This document shows positions 1-8,732 of a stretch of 64,000 nucleotides of DNA, in pieces; within the stretch, counting starts at the first letter, position 1, and each line of letters begins with the position of its first letter. A program made the position numbers and the translations under genes. Under the pieces are notes generated by a model. That model did not search any database, was not told the origin of the DNA, and worked only from the letters and a program-made list of their open reading frames with translations. This DNA comes from Anaerovibrio lipolyticus DSM 3074. GTDB lineage: Bacteria; Bacillota; Negativicutes; Selenomonadales; Selenomonadaceae. The stretch is taken from NCBI RefSeq assembly GCF_900141865.1, contig NZ_FQYW01000007.1, forward strand, positions 62,001 through 126,000, written 5' to 3'.

Positions 1-301
1 TATAGAGGTAACAGATATCAATATTTGCTCCATCCACGGAGGACAAAATCTTGTCCAGATACCCCGGCACATCCTCCATGGTTACTGCAATAACCTTGTC
101 CAGACGGCACTGGTAACCGGCATCCTTCAGGGCCTTGATGGCCTCATCAGGTCTGTCCACTATAAGGCGGATAATACCAAACTCAGCACTGTCATTGGCC
201 AGCATGGTATAAATATTTATATTTGACTTGGCGAGAACAGAGGTAATTTTCACCAATCCCCCCTGCTTGTTTTCCGTGAAAAGAGAAATCTGTTGTAGCA
301 T
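1..301 (-). CDS. ACT domain protein (C-terminal part outside window)
   Basis: The reading frame starts at the ATG at 299-301 and runs off the left edge, giving about 100 residues that begin MLQQISLFTENKQGGL. The start is well supported by an AGGAGG ribosome site 8 bases upstream. The sequence shows an ACT-type beta-alpha-beta pattern: an initial strand ending in a Gly-Gly-Leu turn, a helix beginning near residue 15, then a strand with FGIIRLIV. A second ACT repeat seems to begin near residue 70 (VIAVTMEDVPGYLDKIL). Tandem ACT proteins of this kind are stand-alone small-molecule sensors, usually amino-acid binding. The ligand cannot be read here. It is the last gene of a minus-strand run after the YitT gene. 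Confidence 0.8.
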   Translation of the reverse strand, partial: MLQQISLFTENKQGGLVKITSVLAKSNINIYTMLANDSAEFGIIRLIVDRPDEAIKALKDAGYQCRLDKVIAVTMEDVPGYLDKILSSVDGANIDICYLY

Positions 302-393
302 ACTTAAACCTCCTACTAAACAAGTCTCATTTAACAAACTCTACCCATAACTATAGCAAATATGTGTAAAGTTGTAAACCAAAAACCGCCATA

Positions 394-1311
394 TTAGTCA
401 TCTGTCTCCACAGGTGTTCTGCCCTGACGCAGCTTATCCAGCTCAATACCAGGCAGGGTAAAGCCTCTGCCCAGCACTTCATTGGCGGAGACAATCAGCA
501 TAAAGGCCGCTCTGTCCACAGTATTTACAATGGCTTTAATTTTGGCAATCTGAGTAGTTTTCACCACCACAAAGACAATATCCCGTTCAGAGTTACTGTA
601 AGCCCCCTGACCGTGGATAAAGGTAACTCCTCTACCTACCTCGTAGATAATACCATCGGCGATTTCCCTGGACTTGTTGGACACGATAAGAATTGCCTTT
701 CTGTGGTTAATACCAGCAATAACCTTATCCGTTATATTGGCTGCCACGAACATACCAATAAGGGTGAACATAGCCTGGGTAACGCCAAAGAGCGCTCCCG
801 CTACTATCATCAGCATACAGTTAAAGGAAAAAATTACCACGCCCATATCGAAGGAATAGTATTTCTTCACAATAGCACCGATAATATCAAAGCCACCGGT
901 ACTGGCATTATTTCTAAAGACTATACCATATCCGATACCGCACAAAACACCACCGAAAATTGCCGACAGCATGTGATCAGGCACCAGATGGAAGTCATTC
1001 ATAAATTTTGTAAGGTCCAGACAGAAGGAAAACACCATGGTTCCCACAAAAACATCCATAAGATAGCGTTTCCCCAAGAAAAAATAGGCGGCTATCAAAA
1101 GTGGAATATTATATAGGAAGGACTGTATACCCAAAGGGAAACCAAAGGAGAACAGCATAATCATGGAAATACCCGTAACGCCTCCTGTCAAAAGGTGCGC
1201 CGGCACATAACAGGCATTGATGCCTACACTGGCGATAAAACAGCCCAGAACAATCAAAACGTACTTTATAATATTTCTCTTTACATGATACTTTCTCATA
1301 AAGTTTTTCAT
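394..1311 (-). CDS. YitT family membrane protein (DUF2179 C-terminal domain)
   Basis: A 305-residue protein. Residues about 15-200 hold five to six hydrophobic segments typical of the YitT/YczE group, including the family's Gly-rich signature AHLLTGGVTGIS after the first helix and NNASTGGFDIIG near residue 135. The cytoplasmic tail from about residue 205 matches the DUF2179 pattern, with a GRGVTF..GQGAYS stretch and a following VVVKTTQIAKIKAIV helix. The biochemical role of this family is not settled. A GGGAGG site lies 12 bases upstream of the ATG. It sits 37 bases after the TonB receptor gene on the same strand and may be cotranscribed with it. Confidence 0.85.
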   Translation of the reverse strand: MKNFMRKYHVKRNIIKYVLIVLGCFIASVGINACYVPAHLLTGGVTGISMIMLFSFGFPLGIQSFLYNIPLLIAAYFFLGKRYLMDVFVGTMVFSFCLDLTKFMNDFHLVPDHMLSAIFGGVLCGIGYGIVFRNNASTGGFDIIGAIVKKYYSFDMGVVIFSFNCMLMIVAGALFGVTQAMFTLIGMFVAANITDKVIAGINHRKAILIVSNKSREIADGIIYEVGRGVTFIHGQGAYSNSERDIVFVVVKTTQIAKIKAIVNTVDRAAFMLIVSANEVLGRGFTLPGIELDKLRQGRTPVETDD

Positions 1312-1348
1312 GCGTAAAATAGCCTCCCAGGGAATCCCATATTAAAGT

Positions 1349-3397
1349 TTAGAAATTATAGCTGCAGCTCAGCACATAGGTGCGGCCATTCATTGGATAG
1401 CCATAGATTTCGCTGTAGTTTTTATCAAATAGATTATACACCGACAGATTAGCGCTTGTCTGCTTATTAAATTCTTTTGTAATAGAAAGATTATGCACAA
1501 CATAGCCGCCCAAATTCACAACTCTATTCTCAGCTCGTGCAGCTGCCGGATAACCGTACATAGCCCGCTGATTGCCAATGTAATGCATATCATACTGTAG
1601 GATCCAGCTATCCCGATGGAATTTGTAGCCCAAGGACAGCATGTGACGAGGACGATAATCCAGCTCATCAGACAAGGCCACGTGATCATAGGTCTTGGCC
1701 CCATCCTTGGAGGTATGCTGATTGGTGTAATTCAAATATACAGAGGAATAATCATCAAATTTGTAATTATTCTCCCACTCAAAGCCCCATATTTTCACCC
1801 CATTCAGCATATATACATTGAATGGCTGAGTATGTACAAAATTAATGAAGGAGCTGAAATTCTGATAGAACAGGGATACCTTGGTGTCGTACTTGTCACT
1901 GAAGGTATGGGCCACTGATAAATCATAGCCCCAGCCCTTTTCTGGGCGTATTTCTGCATCCTTATTATGATTTCCCATGGCAGGAGGTAGAGCCATACCC
2001 TGATAATACCAATAAAATTCTGCCATAGATGGACTGCGCCAAATGCGATTAATGGACAAGCTGGTAGTAGTCTTGTCATCATTCTTCACCGTTGCGGTCA
2101 GCTTTGGAGAAAACCCACTATCACTGTAGGATTTTACAACTGTGGCTCTGGCATCATCCCGATCAGCCCGCATTGTATCATAACGAAGACCATATTCCAG
2201 GGTCCACCGCTTGTCCATGGTCCAGGTATCCCCCACATAGAGGCCCCATACATCCGCTTTTTGAGATGGATAAAGATTTTGAGCACCGTTTGGCTGTACA
2301 CCGTTATACCAGCCGTAGCCGTAGCGCAGGCGTGTATATTCACCGCCAAAGGCCAGCTCATGCTTGTCATCCAACACCCGGGTGCCCCGATAAATATAGC
2401 CGGAGGACTTGTCGCTGGAATTGTGGCGATCATAGGCTACCACTCCACCAGATACCTTAACCTCATGCAAATCCTCATTATTTCTCCAGTAGGTAAGTAG
2501 GTCAGTGCCGTTGTCCCGCTTGGACTCATAGGAAATATCGAAGCGGTTCCCCGTGGCCACAGTACGACTACCGTCCCCCAATGGAGGATTTAGCGGACTG
2601 TTCGGATTCTCATTACCATAAGCATCACTAAAGAGAGTAGTTGGATAATAAGAATTATAGCCTGCTGGGGCACCTGGATAATTTGCCACCACTCGCCCTA
2701 CATGGGTGCGGTTATGCTGGAAATTCACCTTGATGCTGTCCGTCCTACTTAAATGATAGGCCAAATTCAATCCGAACAGCTTATTGCCATAGTCCGCATT
2801 TCTCAGGTAGCCATCATTGGACTCAAACAGATAATTTATTCCATAATCCAGCTGCCCAGCTGAGCCCTTGTAGTAAATCGAGGTCTGACGCAGACGATTA
2901 CTGCCCACGGAAAACTTAATCTGTCCCCCATTGGTGTGCTTGGTAATAATATTGATAACACCACCATCGGTCTGGCCGTACTTAAAGGACTTAGCGCCCT
3001 TAATAATCTCAATTTTCTCAATCATATCCATTGGCATGGCGTCCCAGCTGAAATAGCTGCCGCCCATTACGCCGGAATTTTTCTGGGGTACACCATCCAC
3101 CAGTACAAGAAAACGACGGCTGTCATGGCCACGGAGCTTAACACTCTGGTCCTCGGCACCACCTACAGGCCTTTCCTGAATCTGAATGCCCGCTGTACCA
3201 CGCAGCAGCTCAGGCACGGACTTAACCTCGCCCTTATAATCCTTCAAATCTATGATGGTATCCACATGATTATCAGTCGTCTCATCACCATATACCACCA
3301 CTTCTTCATCGCCGTAATTCGCTACCTCCGCGGCAAATGCACTGCCAGTAACCAGACTAAGGCACAACAACCCACTTAAAATCTTCCACTTGCTCAT
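1349..3397 (-). CDS. TonB-dependent outer membrane receptor
   Basis: A 682-residue outer-membrane active-transport barrel. A signal peptide ends near residue 22 (GSAFA). The mature N-terminus carries a TonB-box-like stretch, EEVVVYGDE. The plug domain (about residues 45-150) contains recognisable family blocks: VPELLRGTAGIQIQE, LRGHDSRRFLVLVDGVP and IEIIKGAKSFKYG followed by GGVINIITK. The rest is alternating beta-barrel sequence, and the chain ends SYNF with the terminal aromatic residue recognised by the barrel assembly machinery. An AAGGAG site precedes the ATG. The gene follows an ECF-type S-component by 47 bases, suggesting one pathway for a vitamin- or metal-chelate-type substrate across both membranes. 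The substrate is not identifiable by eye. Confidence 0.93.
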   Translation of the reverse strand: MSKWKILSGLLCLSLVTGSAFAAEVANYGDEEVVVYGDETTDNHVDTIIDLKDYKGEVKSVPELLRGTAGIQIQERPVGGAEDQSVKLRGHDSRRFLVLVDGVPQKNSGVMGGSYFSWDAMPMDMIEKIEIIKGAKSFKYGQTDGGVINIITKHTNGGQIKFSVGSNRLRQTSIYYKGSAGQLDYGINYLFESNDGYLRNADYGNKLFGLNLAYHLSRTDSIKVNFQHNRTHVGRVVANYPGAPAGYNSYYPTTLFSDAYGNENPNSPLNPPLGDGSRTVATGNRFDISYESKRDNGTDLLTYWRNNEDLHEVKVSGGVVAYDRHNSSDKSSGYIYRGTRVLDDKHELAFGGEYTRLRYGYGWYNGVQPNGAQNLYPSQKADVWGLYVGDTWTMDKRWTLEYGLRYDTMRADRDDARATVVKSYSDSGFSPKLTATVKNDDKTTTSLSINRIWRSPSMAEFYWYYQGMALPPAMGNHNKDAEIRPEKGWGYDLSVAHTFSDKYDTKVSLFYQNFSSFINFVHTQPFNVYMLNGVKIWGFEWENNYKFDDYSSVYLNYTNQHTSKDGAKTYDHVALSDELDYRPRHMLSLGYKFHRDSWILQYDMHYIGNQRAMYGYPAAARAENRVVNLGGYVVHNLSITKEFNKQTSANLSVYNLFDKNYSEIYGYPMNGRTYVLSCSYNF

Positions 3398-3444
3398 TTC
3401 CCTGCTCCTTAAACATGCTCTTTATTAAAAACTAAATTTATTTC

Positions 3445-3960
3445 CTATTTGAATAACTCATGATGAGAAAAGGCCATTTTCAACTGCTTTACGATAAACG
3501 GAATCAGCAAAAGCTGTATCAAAATACCAGGTGCTCCTGCTACAATACCGCCCCACACATAAGCTATTGGCTCTGCCTTAATCTGCAGCATTTCCCCAAA
3601 TAACAGCAAAACCAATACAATCATAGCACGACCGCAGATAATGGCCCCCAGCATGGCCAGCCATGGATTCAGCTTACGGCTCAAAAGCCCGGAAACCAGA
3701 CCGTACACTCCCAGCTCTGCCACCATCATTGGCAGCATAGGCATCAATGGAGGCATACCCGTCAAAAAGCTGCTAATAATTGGTGTAACCACACCTACAA
3801 TAAGTCCATATACAGGTCCTAAAATCAGACCACCCAAAAACACGGGAATATGCATGGGGGATAAAATCCTGGCCACGGGCCCAAAAGCATGAAAAGCTAT
3901 GGGCAAAAGCACACCTAATGCCACAAAAAATCCCGCAAACACCGTCTTTTTTGTACTCAT
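3445..3960 (-). CDS. ECF transporter S-component-like membrane protein
   Basis: A 171-residue, very hydrophobic protein with about six membrane segments. The block SPMHIPVFLGGLILGPVYG near residues 34-52 is the hallmark of the ECF S-component superfamily (substrate-capturing subunits that dock to a shared energising module). A second family-like Gly/Pro-rich segment (GVVTPIISSFLTGMPPLMPM) follows. No ATPase or T-component gene lies nearby, as is common when the energising module is encoded elsewhere. The ATG has a GGAG site 6 bases upstream. The gene heads a minus-strand cluster with the TonB receptor, so the two probably import the same ligand. No known riboswitch fold was recognised upstream. 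Confidence 0.82.
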   Translation of the reverse strand: MSTKKTVFAGFFVALGVLLPIAFHAFGPVARILSPMHIPVFLGGLILGPVYGLIVGVVTPIISSFLTGMPPLMPMLPMMVAELGVYGLVSGLLSRKLNPWLAMLGAIICGRAMIVLVLLLFGEMLQIKAEPIAYVWGGIVAGAPGILIQLLLIPFIVKQLKMAFSHHELFK

Positions 3961-4115
3961 AATAACTCCTTTTTCTATACTGACTGGCGTTTAAAGCCTA
4001 TCAAAATAGTATAGTTTTGTTTTATCCGATATAATTTCCCAGATACCCTATTATTTTGCCATTAAATGCCCCTATATAGCAAGCAATATCTGACTAATTT
4101 ACTAATATTCTCCAT

Positions 4116-4149
4116 AAAAAAATCCACCACCTAATAGGTAGGTAGTGGA
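4116..4149 (-). terminator. Intrinsic terminator after the YjfB-like gene
   Basis: On the minus strand an 11-bp stem (TCCACTACCTA pairing with TAGGTGGTGGA, one G-U pair) is followed directly by seven Ts. It lies 20 bases past the stop of the YjfB-like gene. Confidence 0.85.
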
Positions 4150-4169
4150 CTTTTCACCTTATGGCAGTC

Positions 4170-4364
4170 TTATGCCATGATATCAATGTTCTGACCGACA
4201 CCGGTCATAGCTGCCACTTCAGCAGCACCCATTGCATCCAGCATGCCATCCATCATTTCAGTCTGGGTATCCATGGCCATTTTCATTACAGCTGTGCCAA
4301 TATTCATCGCATCCTCTTGCTGATGCATGTCTACTGACAAAGCAGCAATGCTCATTATATCCAT
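4170..4364 (-). CDS. YjfB family putative motility protein
   Basis: A 64-residue protein read from the ATG at 4362-4364. That start has a GGGGGAG site 7 bases upstream, whereas an upstream in-frame ATG at 4433 would lie inside the preceding gene and lacks a site. The composition is typical of the small YjfB family: an N-terminal MDIMSIAALSVDMHQQ segment, a Lys-Met/Ala helix (GTAVMKMAMD), a Met-rich middle and a Gly-Gln-Asn-Ile-Asp-Ile end. YjfB-like proteins are annotated as putative motility proteins from their association with flagellar genes; the mechanism is unknown. The preceding membrane-protein gene ends 5 bases upstream, so the two are probably one transcript. Confidence 0.75.
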   Translation of the reverse strand: MDIMSIAALSVDMHQQEDAMNIGTAVMKMAMDTQTEMMDGMLDAMGAAEVAAMTGVGQNIDIMA

Positions 4365-4369
4365 AGAAT

Positions 4370-4627
4370 TCACTCCCCCTTCTTGTATATACGCCAATTC
4401 ACTGCAGCAGCCACTGAGGTAAGTACAGTACAAACTATGAGCATGATGTCGGCTCCACCTCGCACCATTGCTTCGGCAACATTCAATACTGTAAGGACAC
4501 CAAACAAAATGGCAGCCTTTCTGTGAAACCTTGGCGTCTTGCCTTCATCTCTGTAGGCTTTGAAAATCAGGAAAAAGACCGCCATCGATGCCACAAGAAT
4601 AGCAATTGATAAATAAATTGGATCCAT
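4370..4627 (-). CDS. Small three-helix membrane protein, function unknown
   Basis: An 85-residue protein with three hydrophobic segments (about residues 5-22, 38-50 and 58-78) separated by short charged loops (KAYRDEGKTPRFHRK). The ATG at 4625-4627 lies 9 bases after a GGAGG site. A TTG one codon earlier is also possible. I do not recognise a named family. Its stop overlaps the ribosome site of the YjfB-like gene, indicating translational and transcriptional coupling. Confidence 0.65.
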   Translation of the reverse strand: MDPIYLSIAILVASMAVFFLIFKAYRDEGKTPRFHRKAAILFGVLTVLNVAEAMVRGGADIMLIVCTVLTSVAAAVNWRIYKKGE

Positions 4628-4734
4628 CAACGTGAACCTCCAAGCAATACCAAAAATAACATCGGTATTATATCATATACTATATCGTCATTTCCAGTTA
4701 AAAAATTCACACCATTAATGTCATTTAAGAAATA

Positions 4735-6165
4735 TCATTTAAGCTTTTTCATCAGTTCCTTGGCCTGCTGATTTTCAGGAGACAGCATAAGCACCTTGTC
4801 AATATCCGCCTTGGCCTCAGCCTTCATCCCCATGGTATTGTAGACAATCCCACGATAAAGGTAGGCCATTACATAATTATCAGTCATATCAATAACTTTT
4901 GTAAAATCAGCCACCGCGGCTTCGTTTTGCCCTAGATATGCCTCAGCCACAGCCTTGTTCATAACAAACTGGTATGTATTTCCGCCATCCAGCTCAATGG
5001 CCTTGTTGAAAAGCTCCAAAGCCTTATCCGGCTGCTGCATTTCCAAATAAAGACACCCCTTGTCATAATGTGCCAAAGGATTATTTGGATTAAGCTCAAT
5101 TATTTTTTCAAAATCCGGCAGGGCCTTGTCATATTCCCCCATATCCCTGTGAAGCATGGCCCGTGACTGGTACCCCACCTCATAATCCGGAGCCAGCTCA
5201 ATACATTTGTCAAAATCACGTAGTGCCTCATCAGAGCTGCCTACCTTGCGGCTGGCCAAGCCTCTGGCATTGTAAGCCAGAGCATTATCCGGCTGTAGCT
5301 CAACAGCCTTGTTGAAATCTGCCATGGCATCCTCGTACTTCTTTGACTCCATGGACAAATAGCCTCTATTTATATAGGCACTGGCATTTTTCGGATCCGC
5401 CTTAATGGCACTGTCAAAATCGCTGCGGGCCGCGGTGAATTTCCCCTGCTCCACAAACAGCATGCCACGGTTCAAATAGGCCGTCACGCAATTTGGGTCC
5501 AGCTCCAAGGCCTTGTTGTAATCGAGGTTGGCCGCAGAAGCATCCGGTATTTTAGAGTAAATAATGGCCCGGTTTACATAGGTTGCTGCAGAAGGGGCCT
5601 TCTCCACGGCCAGACTCATGGCCTTAACCGCTTCATTTTCCCGCCCCGTATCGAAATACAACTTTCCCAATATGGTAATTGCATCCACATAATCAGGATA
5701 CAGCTCCAAAGCGTGATTGAAATTTTCCTCGGCTCCTGCAAAATCATTTTCCATGTATAGGAAGCTACCCCTTACATAGTAGGCATCAGGAAGATTAGGA
5801 TCGTAGCTGAGAGCAGTGTTCAGATCTGCCTCTGCCCCTTCCCTGTCCCCAAGTATGAACTTTGTTCTGGCACGACTGGTATATACCAAAGCCCAACCAC
5901 TGTTTTCACTCAGTATATGATTATAAGCCTCCAGAGCACGTCCATAGTCACGCTTTTCCATGAAGGAATTTCCTAGCTCATACACCTGAGCGTCTGTAAG
6001 ACCGCTAAAATCCTCTGCCGCAAAAGCAAAGGCAGGTGTCATCAAAAAGGCAGCTGCCATCAAAGGAGCCATAACCCTTCTGCCCATTTTTTTACTTATA
6101 TTTCCAACTATTGTTTTACCTATATTTTTGCTTAACTTATTAAGATTGCTCATAATGGTTTTCAC
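4735..6165 (-). CDS. Exported tetratricopeptide repeat protein
   Basis: A 476-residue protein with a long positively charged N-terminus and a signal peptide hydrophobic core near residues 33-48 (MAPLMAAAFLMTPAFAFA), cleaved around AFA-AED. The mature part is almost entirely TPR units: roughly twelve 34-residue repeats from residue 55 to the end, with repeated A-Y-x-x-R-G and AL-x-x-Y/F-x-K-A-I-E-L-x-P-x-N patterns (for example KALELDPNCVTAYLNRG and KAVELQPDNALAYNARG). Such repeats are protein-binding scaffolds; the partner is unknown. The start is a GTG with an AGAGG site 5 bases upstream; an ATG four codons in lacks good spacing. It is probably periplasmic. Confidence 0.85.
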   Translation of the reverse strand: MKTIMSNLNKLSKNIGKTIVGNISKKMGRRVMAPLMAAAFLMTPAFAFAAEDFSGLTDAQVYELGNSFMEKRDYGRALEAYNHILSENSGWALVYTSRARTKFILGDREGAEADLNTALSYDPNLPDAYYVRGSFLYMENDFAGAEENFNHALELYPDYVDAITILGKLYFDTGRENEAVKAMSLAVEKAPSAATYVNRAIIYSKIPDASAANLDYNKALELDPNCVTAYLNRGMLFVEQGKFTAARSDFDSAIKADPKNASAYINRGYLSMESKKYEDAMADFNKAVELQPDNALAYNARGLASRKVGSSDEALRDFDKCIELAPDYEVGYQSRAMLHRDMGEYDKALPDFEKIIELNPNNPLAHYDKGCLYLEMQQPDKALELFNKAIELDGGNTYQFVMNKAVAEAYLGQNEAAVADFTKVIDMTDNYVMAYLYRGIVYNTMGMKAEAKADIDKVLMLSPENQQAKELMKKLK

Positions 6166-6247
6166 AACTTCCTCTCTTAAAATAATGCTCCTTCATTCTA
6201 CCACCAGCCCCTTTTCCCCACAATTAGAACTTTATTAGAAATACATT

Positions 6248-6271
6248 AATTGGAAATTTTTCTTTCCAATT
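6248..6271. repeat. 9-bp inverted repeat upstream of the CHASE-GGDEF gene
   Basis: AATTGGAAA and TTTCCAATT are separated by 6 bases in the spacer between the divergent TPR gene and the GGDEF gene. It could be an operator or a small hairpin; no T-run follows. Confidence 0.4.
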
Positions 6272-6336
6272 ATAAAGAAAAAAATGAACATTTGCGTTAT
6301 AATTAAGAAAAGAATTATTCATCGAGGGGATAAGGC

Positions 6337-7677
6337 ATGAACATAAATACTGTTAGCAAAACAAGCCGCATAACCATCGTCTCGGCAGTTTTCCTGCTAA
6401 GTATGCTGGTACTGAGCCTTGTCATAAACGGCATTTGGAGACAGCAAACCACCCAGGAACAAACACTGGCCAAACAAAATATTCAAAACCGTGTCAGCGA
6501 GATAAAATACGCAATTAACGAATGCTGTGGCATTACTGAAACCATGAATCTCATTTTACAGGAAAATGCTGAAGGAACCATGGAAGATTTCAACAATGTA
6601 GCCAAACACATCATGAAGGACCGGAAATATATTTCCTGCCTCCAACTGGCCCCTGACGGTACTGTAACCTCCATTTATCCCATAGAAGGCTACGAGGGTG
6701 ATCTCATAAACCTTTTTGAGGAAAAGCATTACGGCTCTTTAGCTGCCTACAGTAAAAATACAGGCACCATGACTCTCCAAGGACCTTTTGAAATCCAGCA
6801 CAAGGAAATCGGCATGGAGCTGCGGGAACCTGTATACGTCCGTGACAGTAATGGAATTAAACAGTTCTGGGGCTTCGCCATTGCTATAATTAAGGTGCCG
6901 GATGTATTCCAGATTTCCACCGACAACTTAAAAACCTTTGGCTATGATTATACCCTATACAAAACCAACCCCTTCGACGAAGAAATGCATCCTATCACCT
7001 CCTCCAAAGGAATACTGGAGGATCCTGTGGTGGCGGATTTTGATGCTGCCGGTGTATCCTGGCGACTGGCCATTGCCCCTGAGGAGGGCTGGGTTCAGCC
7101 ATCATACCTGCTTCCATATGCTTTGTTTGGTCTGTTTTTGGTGCTGCTGCTCACACTGCTTACCTACATGGTGCTGCTTTTGGCAGAGGACAGGGCCCTG
7201 TTTTCCAATATCTCCCTCAGGGATCAGCTGACGGGACTCTACAATGTCCGCTGCTTTGAGGAGGATATGGCTACTCTGGTTCGCACCAACAAGCTACACG
7301 GTATTTTCTATATTGATGTAAACAAGTTCAAGCACATTAATGACACCTATGGCCATAGAGCCGGGGATGATGTGCTGAAGGAAGTGGCCTTAAGGATGAA
7401 GGGTGCCTGCGAATTTAATGTTTACCGCTTAGGCGGCGATGAATTTGCCATTCTGGTAAATCAGGACATAAAAGAGAGCGCCTATGAAACCATAGCAGCT
7501 AAAATGACCAAGGCCTTTAATCGCTCCATTGTCAGCGGGTCCAACAATATGATGGTCAGTATCAGTATTGGCTATGCCTTCTACCCTGATGACGGCACAG
7601 ATCCACAGCAGCTGAGGGAAATTGCCGACCAGCGTATGTATAACATGAAGGAAGCCTACCATGCTGAAATGGAATAA
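6337..7677 (+). CDS. Membrane diguanylate cyclase with CHASE-like sensor
   Basis: A 446-residue protein. A membrane helix spans residues about 13-33. An extracytoplasmic sensor region follows (about 40-255), with a CHASE-like stretch around YPIEGYEGDLIN, and a second membrane helix at about 260-285. The GGDEF domain begins near residue 295 (RDQLTGLYNVRCFEED). The active-site loop LGGDEFA is at residues 366-370, so the cyclase is predicted active. The RxxD inhibitory site five residues upstream of GGDEF is absent (EFNVYRL), implying no classical product inhibition. An AGGGGAT site lies a few bases before the ATG. The likely role is to make cyclic di-GMP in response to an external signal. Confidence 0.9.
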   Translation: MNINTVSKTSRITIVSAVFLLSMLVLSLVINGIWRQQTTQEQTLAKQNIQNRVSEIKYAINECCGITETMNLILQENAEGTMEDFNNVAKHIMKDRKYISCLQLAPDGTVTSIYPIEGYEGDLINLFEEKHYGSLAAYSKNTGTMTLQGPFEIQHKEIGMELREPVYVRDSNGIKQFWGFAIAIIKVPDVFQISTDNLKTFGYDYTLYKTNPFDEEMHPITSSKGILEDPVVADFDAAGVSWRLAIAPEEGWVQPSYLLPYALFGLFLVLLLTLLTYMVLLLAEDRALFSNISLRDQLTGLYNVRCFEEDMATLVRTNKLHGIFYIDVNKFKHINDTYGHRAGDDVLKEVALRMKGACEFNVYRLGGDEFAILVNQDIKESAYETIAAKMTKAFNRSIVSGSNNMMVSISIGYAFYPDDGTDPQQLREIADQRMYNMKEAYHAEME

Positions 7678-7719
7678 ATTTCATAGCTTAAAATTATTGT
7701 CAGACAATTCAAAATATTA

Positions 7720-7748
7720 TTGCAAAGTTTTTCCATCCGTAATATAAT
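7720..7748 (+). promoter_or_regulatory. Sigma-70-type promoter of a structured RNA
   Basis: TTGCAA (7720-7725) and a perfect TATAAT (7743-7748) are separated by 17 bases. The predicted start is near 7755 and there is no open reading frame with a ribosome site downstream before the terminator at 8050. Confidence 0.75.
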
Positions 7749-7754
7749 ATACAC

Positions 7755-8050
7755 AAATAGAGAGGTACTTGATGTTTGCACCGTCAGCGCTTTGACATAT
7801 TAGAAACGGTTTCCCAGCTGACGTTGATGCGCCGATATTCATTAATCTCACTTAGTTGTCTGGTAGTAGATGTTAGTGACAGTGGATTGTGTGGTAGCGT
7901 TAGTACCCGAATATTAATCAATGCTTCACTCCCGATTGGGATGTCCGACGACGTCAGGTACCTCTTTTCTATAATTAAGAGAGATGTAGTAAGTAGTTGA
8001 TTGAAGCCGATGTTGTGTGTAGTGGCCATCTGAAAAGGTGGCCTTTTAAT
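7755..8050 (+). ncRNA. Candidate structured non-coding RNA (about 295 nt)
   Basis: The region between the GGDEF gene and the exported-protein gene has its own promoter and terminator and no convincing coding frame. A long-range closing helix pairs 7761-7776 with 7950-7965 in 16 consecutive pairs (AGAGGTACTTGATGTT against GACGTCAGGTACCTCT, three G-U pairs). Inside it are helix 2 (CGTCAGC 7782-7788 with GCTGACG 7817-7823), helix 3 (7824-7828 and 7834-7840 with 7909-7915 and 7917-7921), and a small TCCC-GATT-GGGA hairpin at 7930-7941. This multi-branched layout is unlike tmRNA (present elsewhere in the window), and I see no RNase P or SRP core motifs. 6S RNA or a lineage-specific RNA remain possible. 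Confidence 0.65.
8024..8050 (+). terminator. Intrinsic terminator of the structured RNA
   Basis: GGCCATCT and AGGTGGCC form an 8-bp stem (one G-U) closed by a GAAA tetraloop and followed by TTTTAATTTT. Confidence 0.85.
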
Positions 8051-8051
8051 T

Positions 8052-8079
8052 TTGCAAAATCCAAACTTGATAGTATAAT
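8052..8079 (+). promoter_or_regulatory. Promoter of the exported 183-residue protein
   Basis: TTGCAA (8052-8057), a 16-base spacer, then TATAAT (8074-8079). It sits directly behind the RNA terminator, so the gene is transcribed separately from the RNA. Confidence 0.65.
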
Positions 8080-8112
8080 GTTATATAGTGAACTTGAAGG
8101 GAGAATTATATT

Positions 8113-8664
8113 ATGTTTAAGCGTTTTTGTGCTATTGCTGTGGCCGCCCTGGCCCTCTTTTGCGGCAGCCAGGCTGTGGCTCCAAATAACACACAGGCCC
8201 ACGAGGTGCTGGTGTACGGTGACGACAATACCATGCACTACCTTGAAACTGAAACCGCTCGCAAGGCCGGAGGTTCCTATTATGCGTGGATAAAAATTGC
8301 CATAAAGAACAAGTCCTTTGAAAATGCCCGTTTCCGTTTTACTCCTGAGGTGGACGATACCGTAACCGTTTCCATCTGGACTGTGCTTCCTCCTGTAGTT
8401 GAGGACGTGGATGATACTGTGGCAGAGGCAATGGCAAAGGCTGAAAAGAAAAAGCTGGAGAAGGCTGCCAAAACTCCACAGGTGATTTATCCAGATCCTC
8501 TTACAATGGCAAATGTTCAGCCTGGAGACCGTCAGGGCTGGGTTGAAATCGGTGAAACTAGCTACAGCCAGGCCTATGAAAACTACTGGACCACTGTGCA
8601 GTTCTATTGTGAGCACCCTGAATTGGCCAAACCATTGGCCGGCGCCAATAAGACCACGAAATAA
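8113..8664 (+). CDS. Exported protein of unknown function
   Basis: A 183-residue protein with a clear signal peptide (FKRFCAIAVAALALFCGSQAVA, cleavage around residue 22-30). The mature part starts AHEVLVYGDDNTMHYLETET. It contains a possible beta-rich region to about residue 95, a charged Ala/Lys/Glu helical insert (AEAMAKAEKKKLEKAAK), and a C-terminal WVEIGETSY...TVQFYCEHPEL segment. I do not recognise the family. A GGGAG site lies 9 bases before the ATG. It is flanked by its own promoter and terminator, so it is monocistronic. Confidence 0.75.
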   Translation: MFKRFCAIAVAALALFCGSQAVAPNNTQAHEVLVYGDDNTMHYLETETARKAGGSYYAWIKIAIKNKSFENARFRFTPEVDDTVTVSIWTVLPPVVEDVDDTVAEAMAKAEKKKLEKAAKTPQVIYPDPLTMANVQPGDRQGWVEIGETSYSQAYENYWTTVQFYCEHPELAKPLAGANKTTK

Positions 8665-8679
8665 GAGCAACAAATAAAA

Positions 8680-8726
8680 GCAGTGATATGACGGGCTACA
8701 TCAGCCTTTAATATCACTGCTTTTTT
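8680..8726. terminator. Bidirectional terminator
   Basis: GCAGTGATAT (8680-8689) and ATATCACTGC (8711-8720) form a 10-bp stem with TTTTTT on the right and AAAA on the left. It serves the exported-protein gene and the convergent kinase gene. Confidence 0.9.
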
Positions 8727-8732
8727 ATTGTG

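Noticed and set aside
3961-4115. Possible cobalamin or other vitamin riboswitch before the ECF S-component and TonB receptor
   Set aside because: The leader is short and AT-rich and lacks conserved riboswitch cores.
7776-8029. Two overlapping 74-81-codon frames, one on each strand
   Set aside because: Neither has a ribosome site, and the DNA is better explained by helices of a structured RNA with its own promoter and terminator.
7975-8673. 232-codon minus-strand frame
   Set aside because: Shadow of the exported-protein gene, running through its promoter and the RNA terminator.
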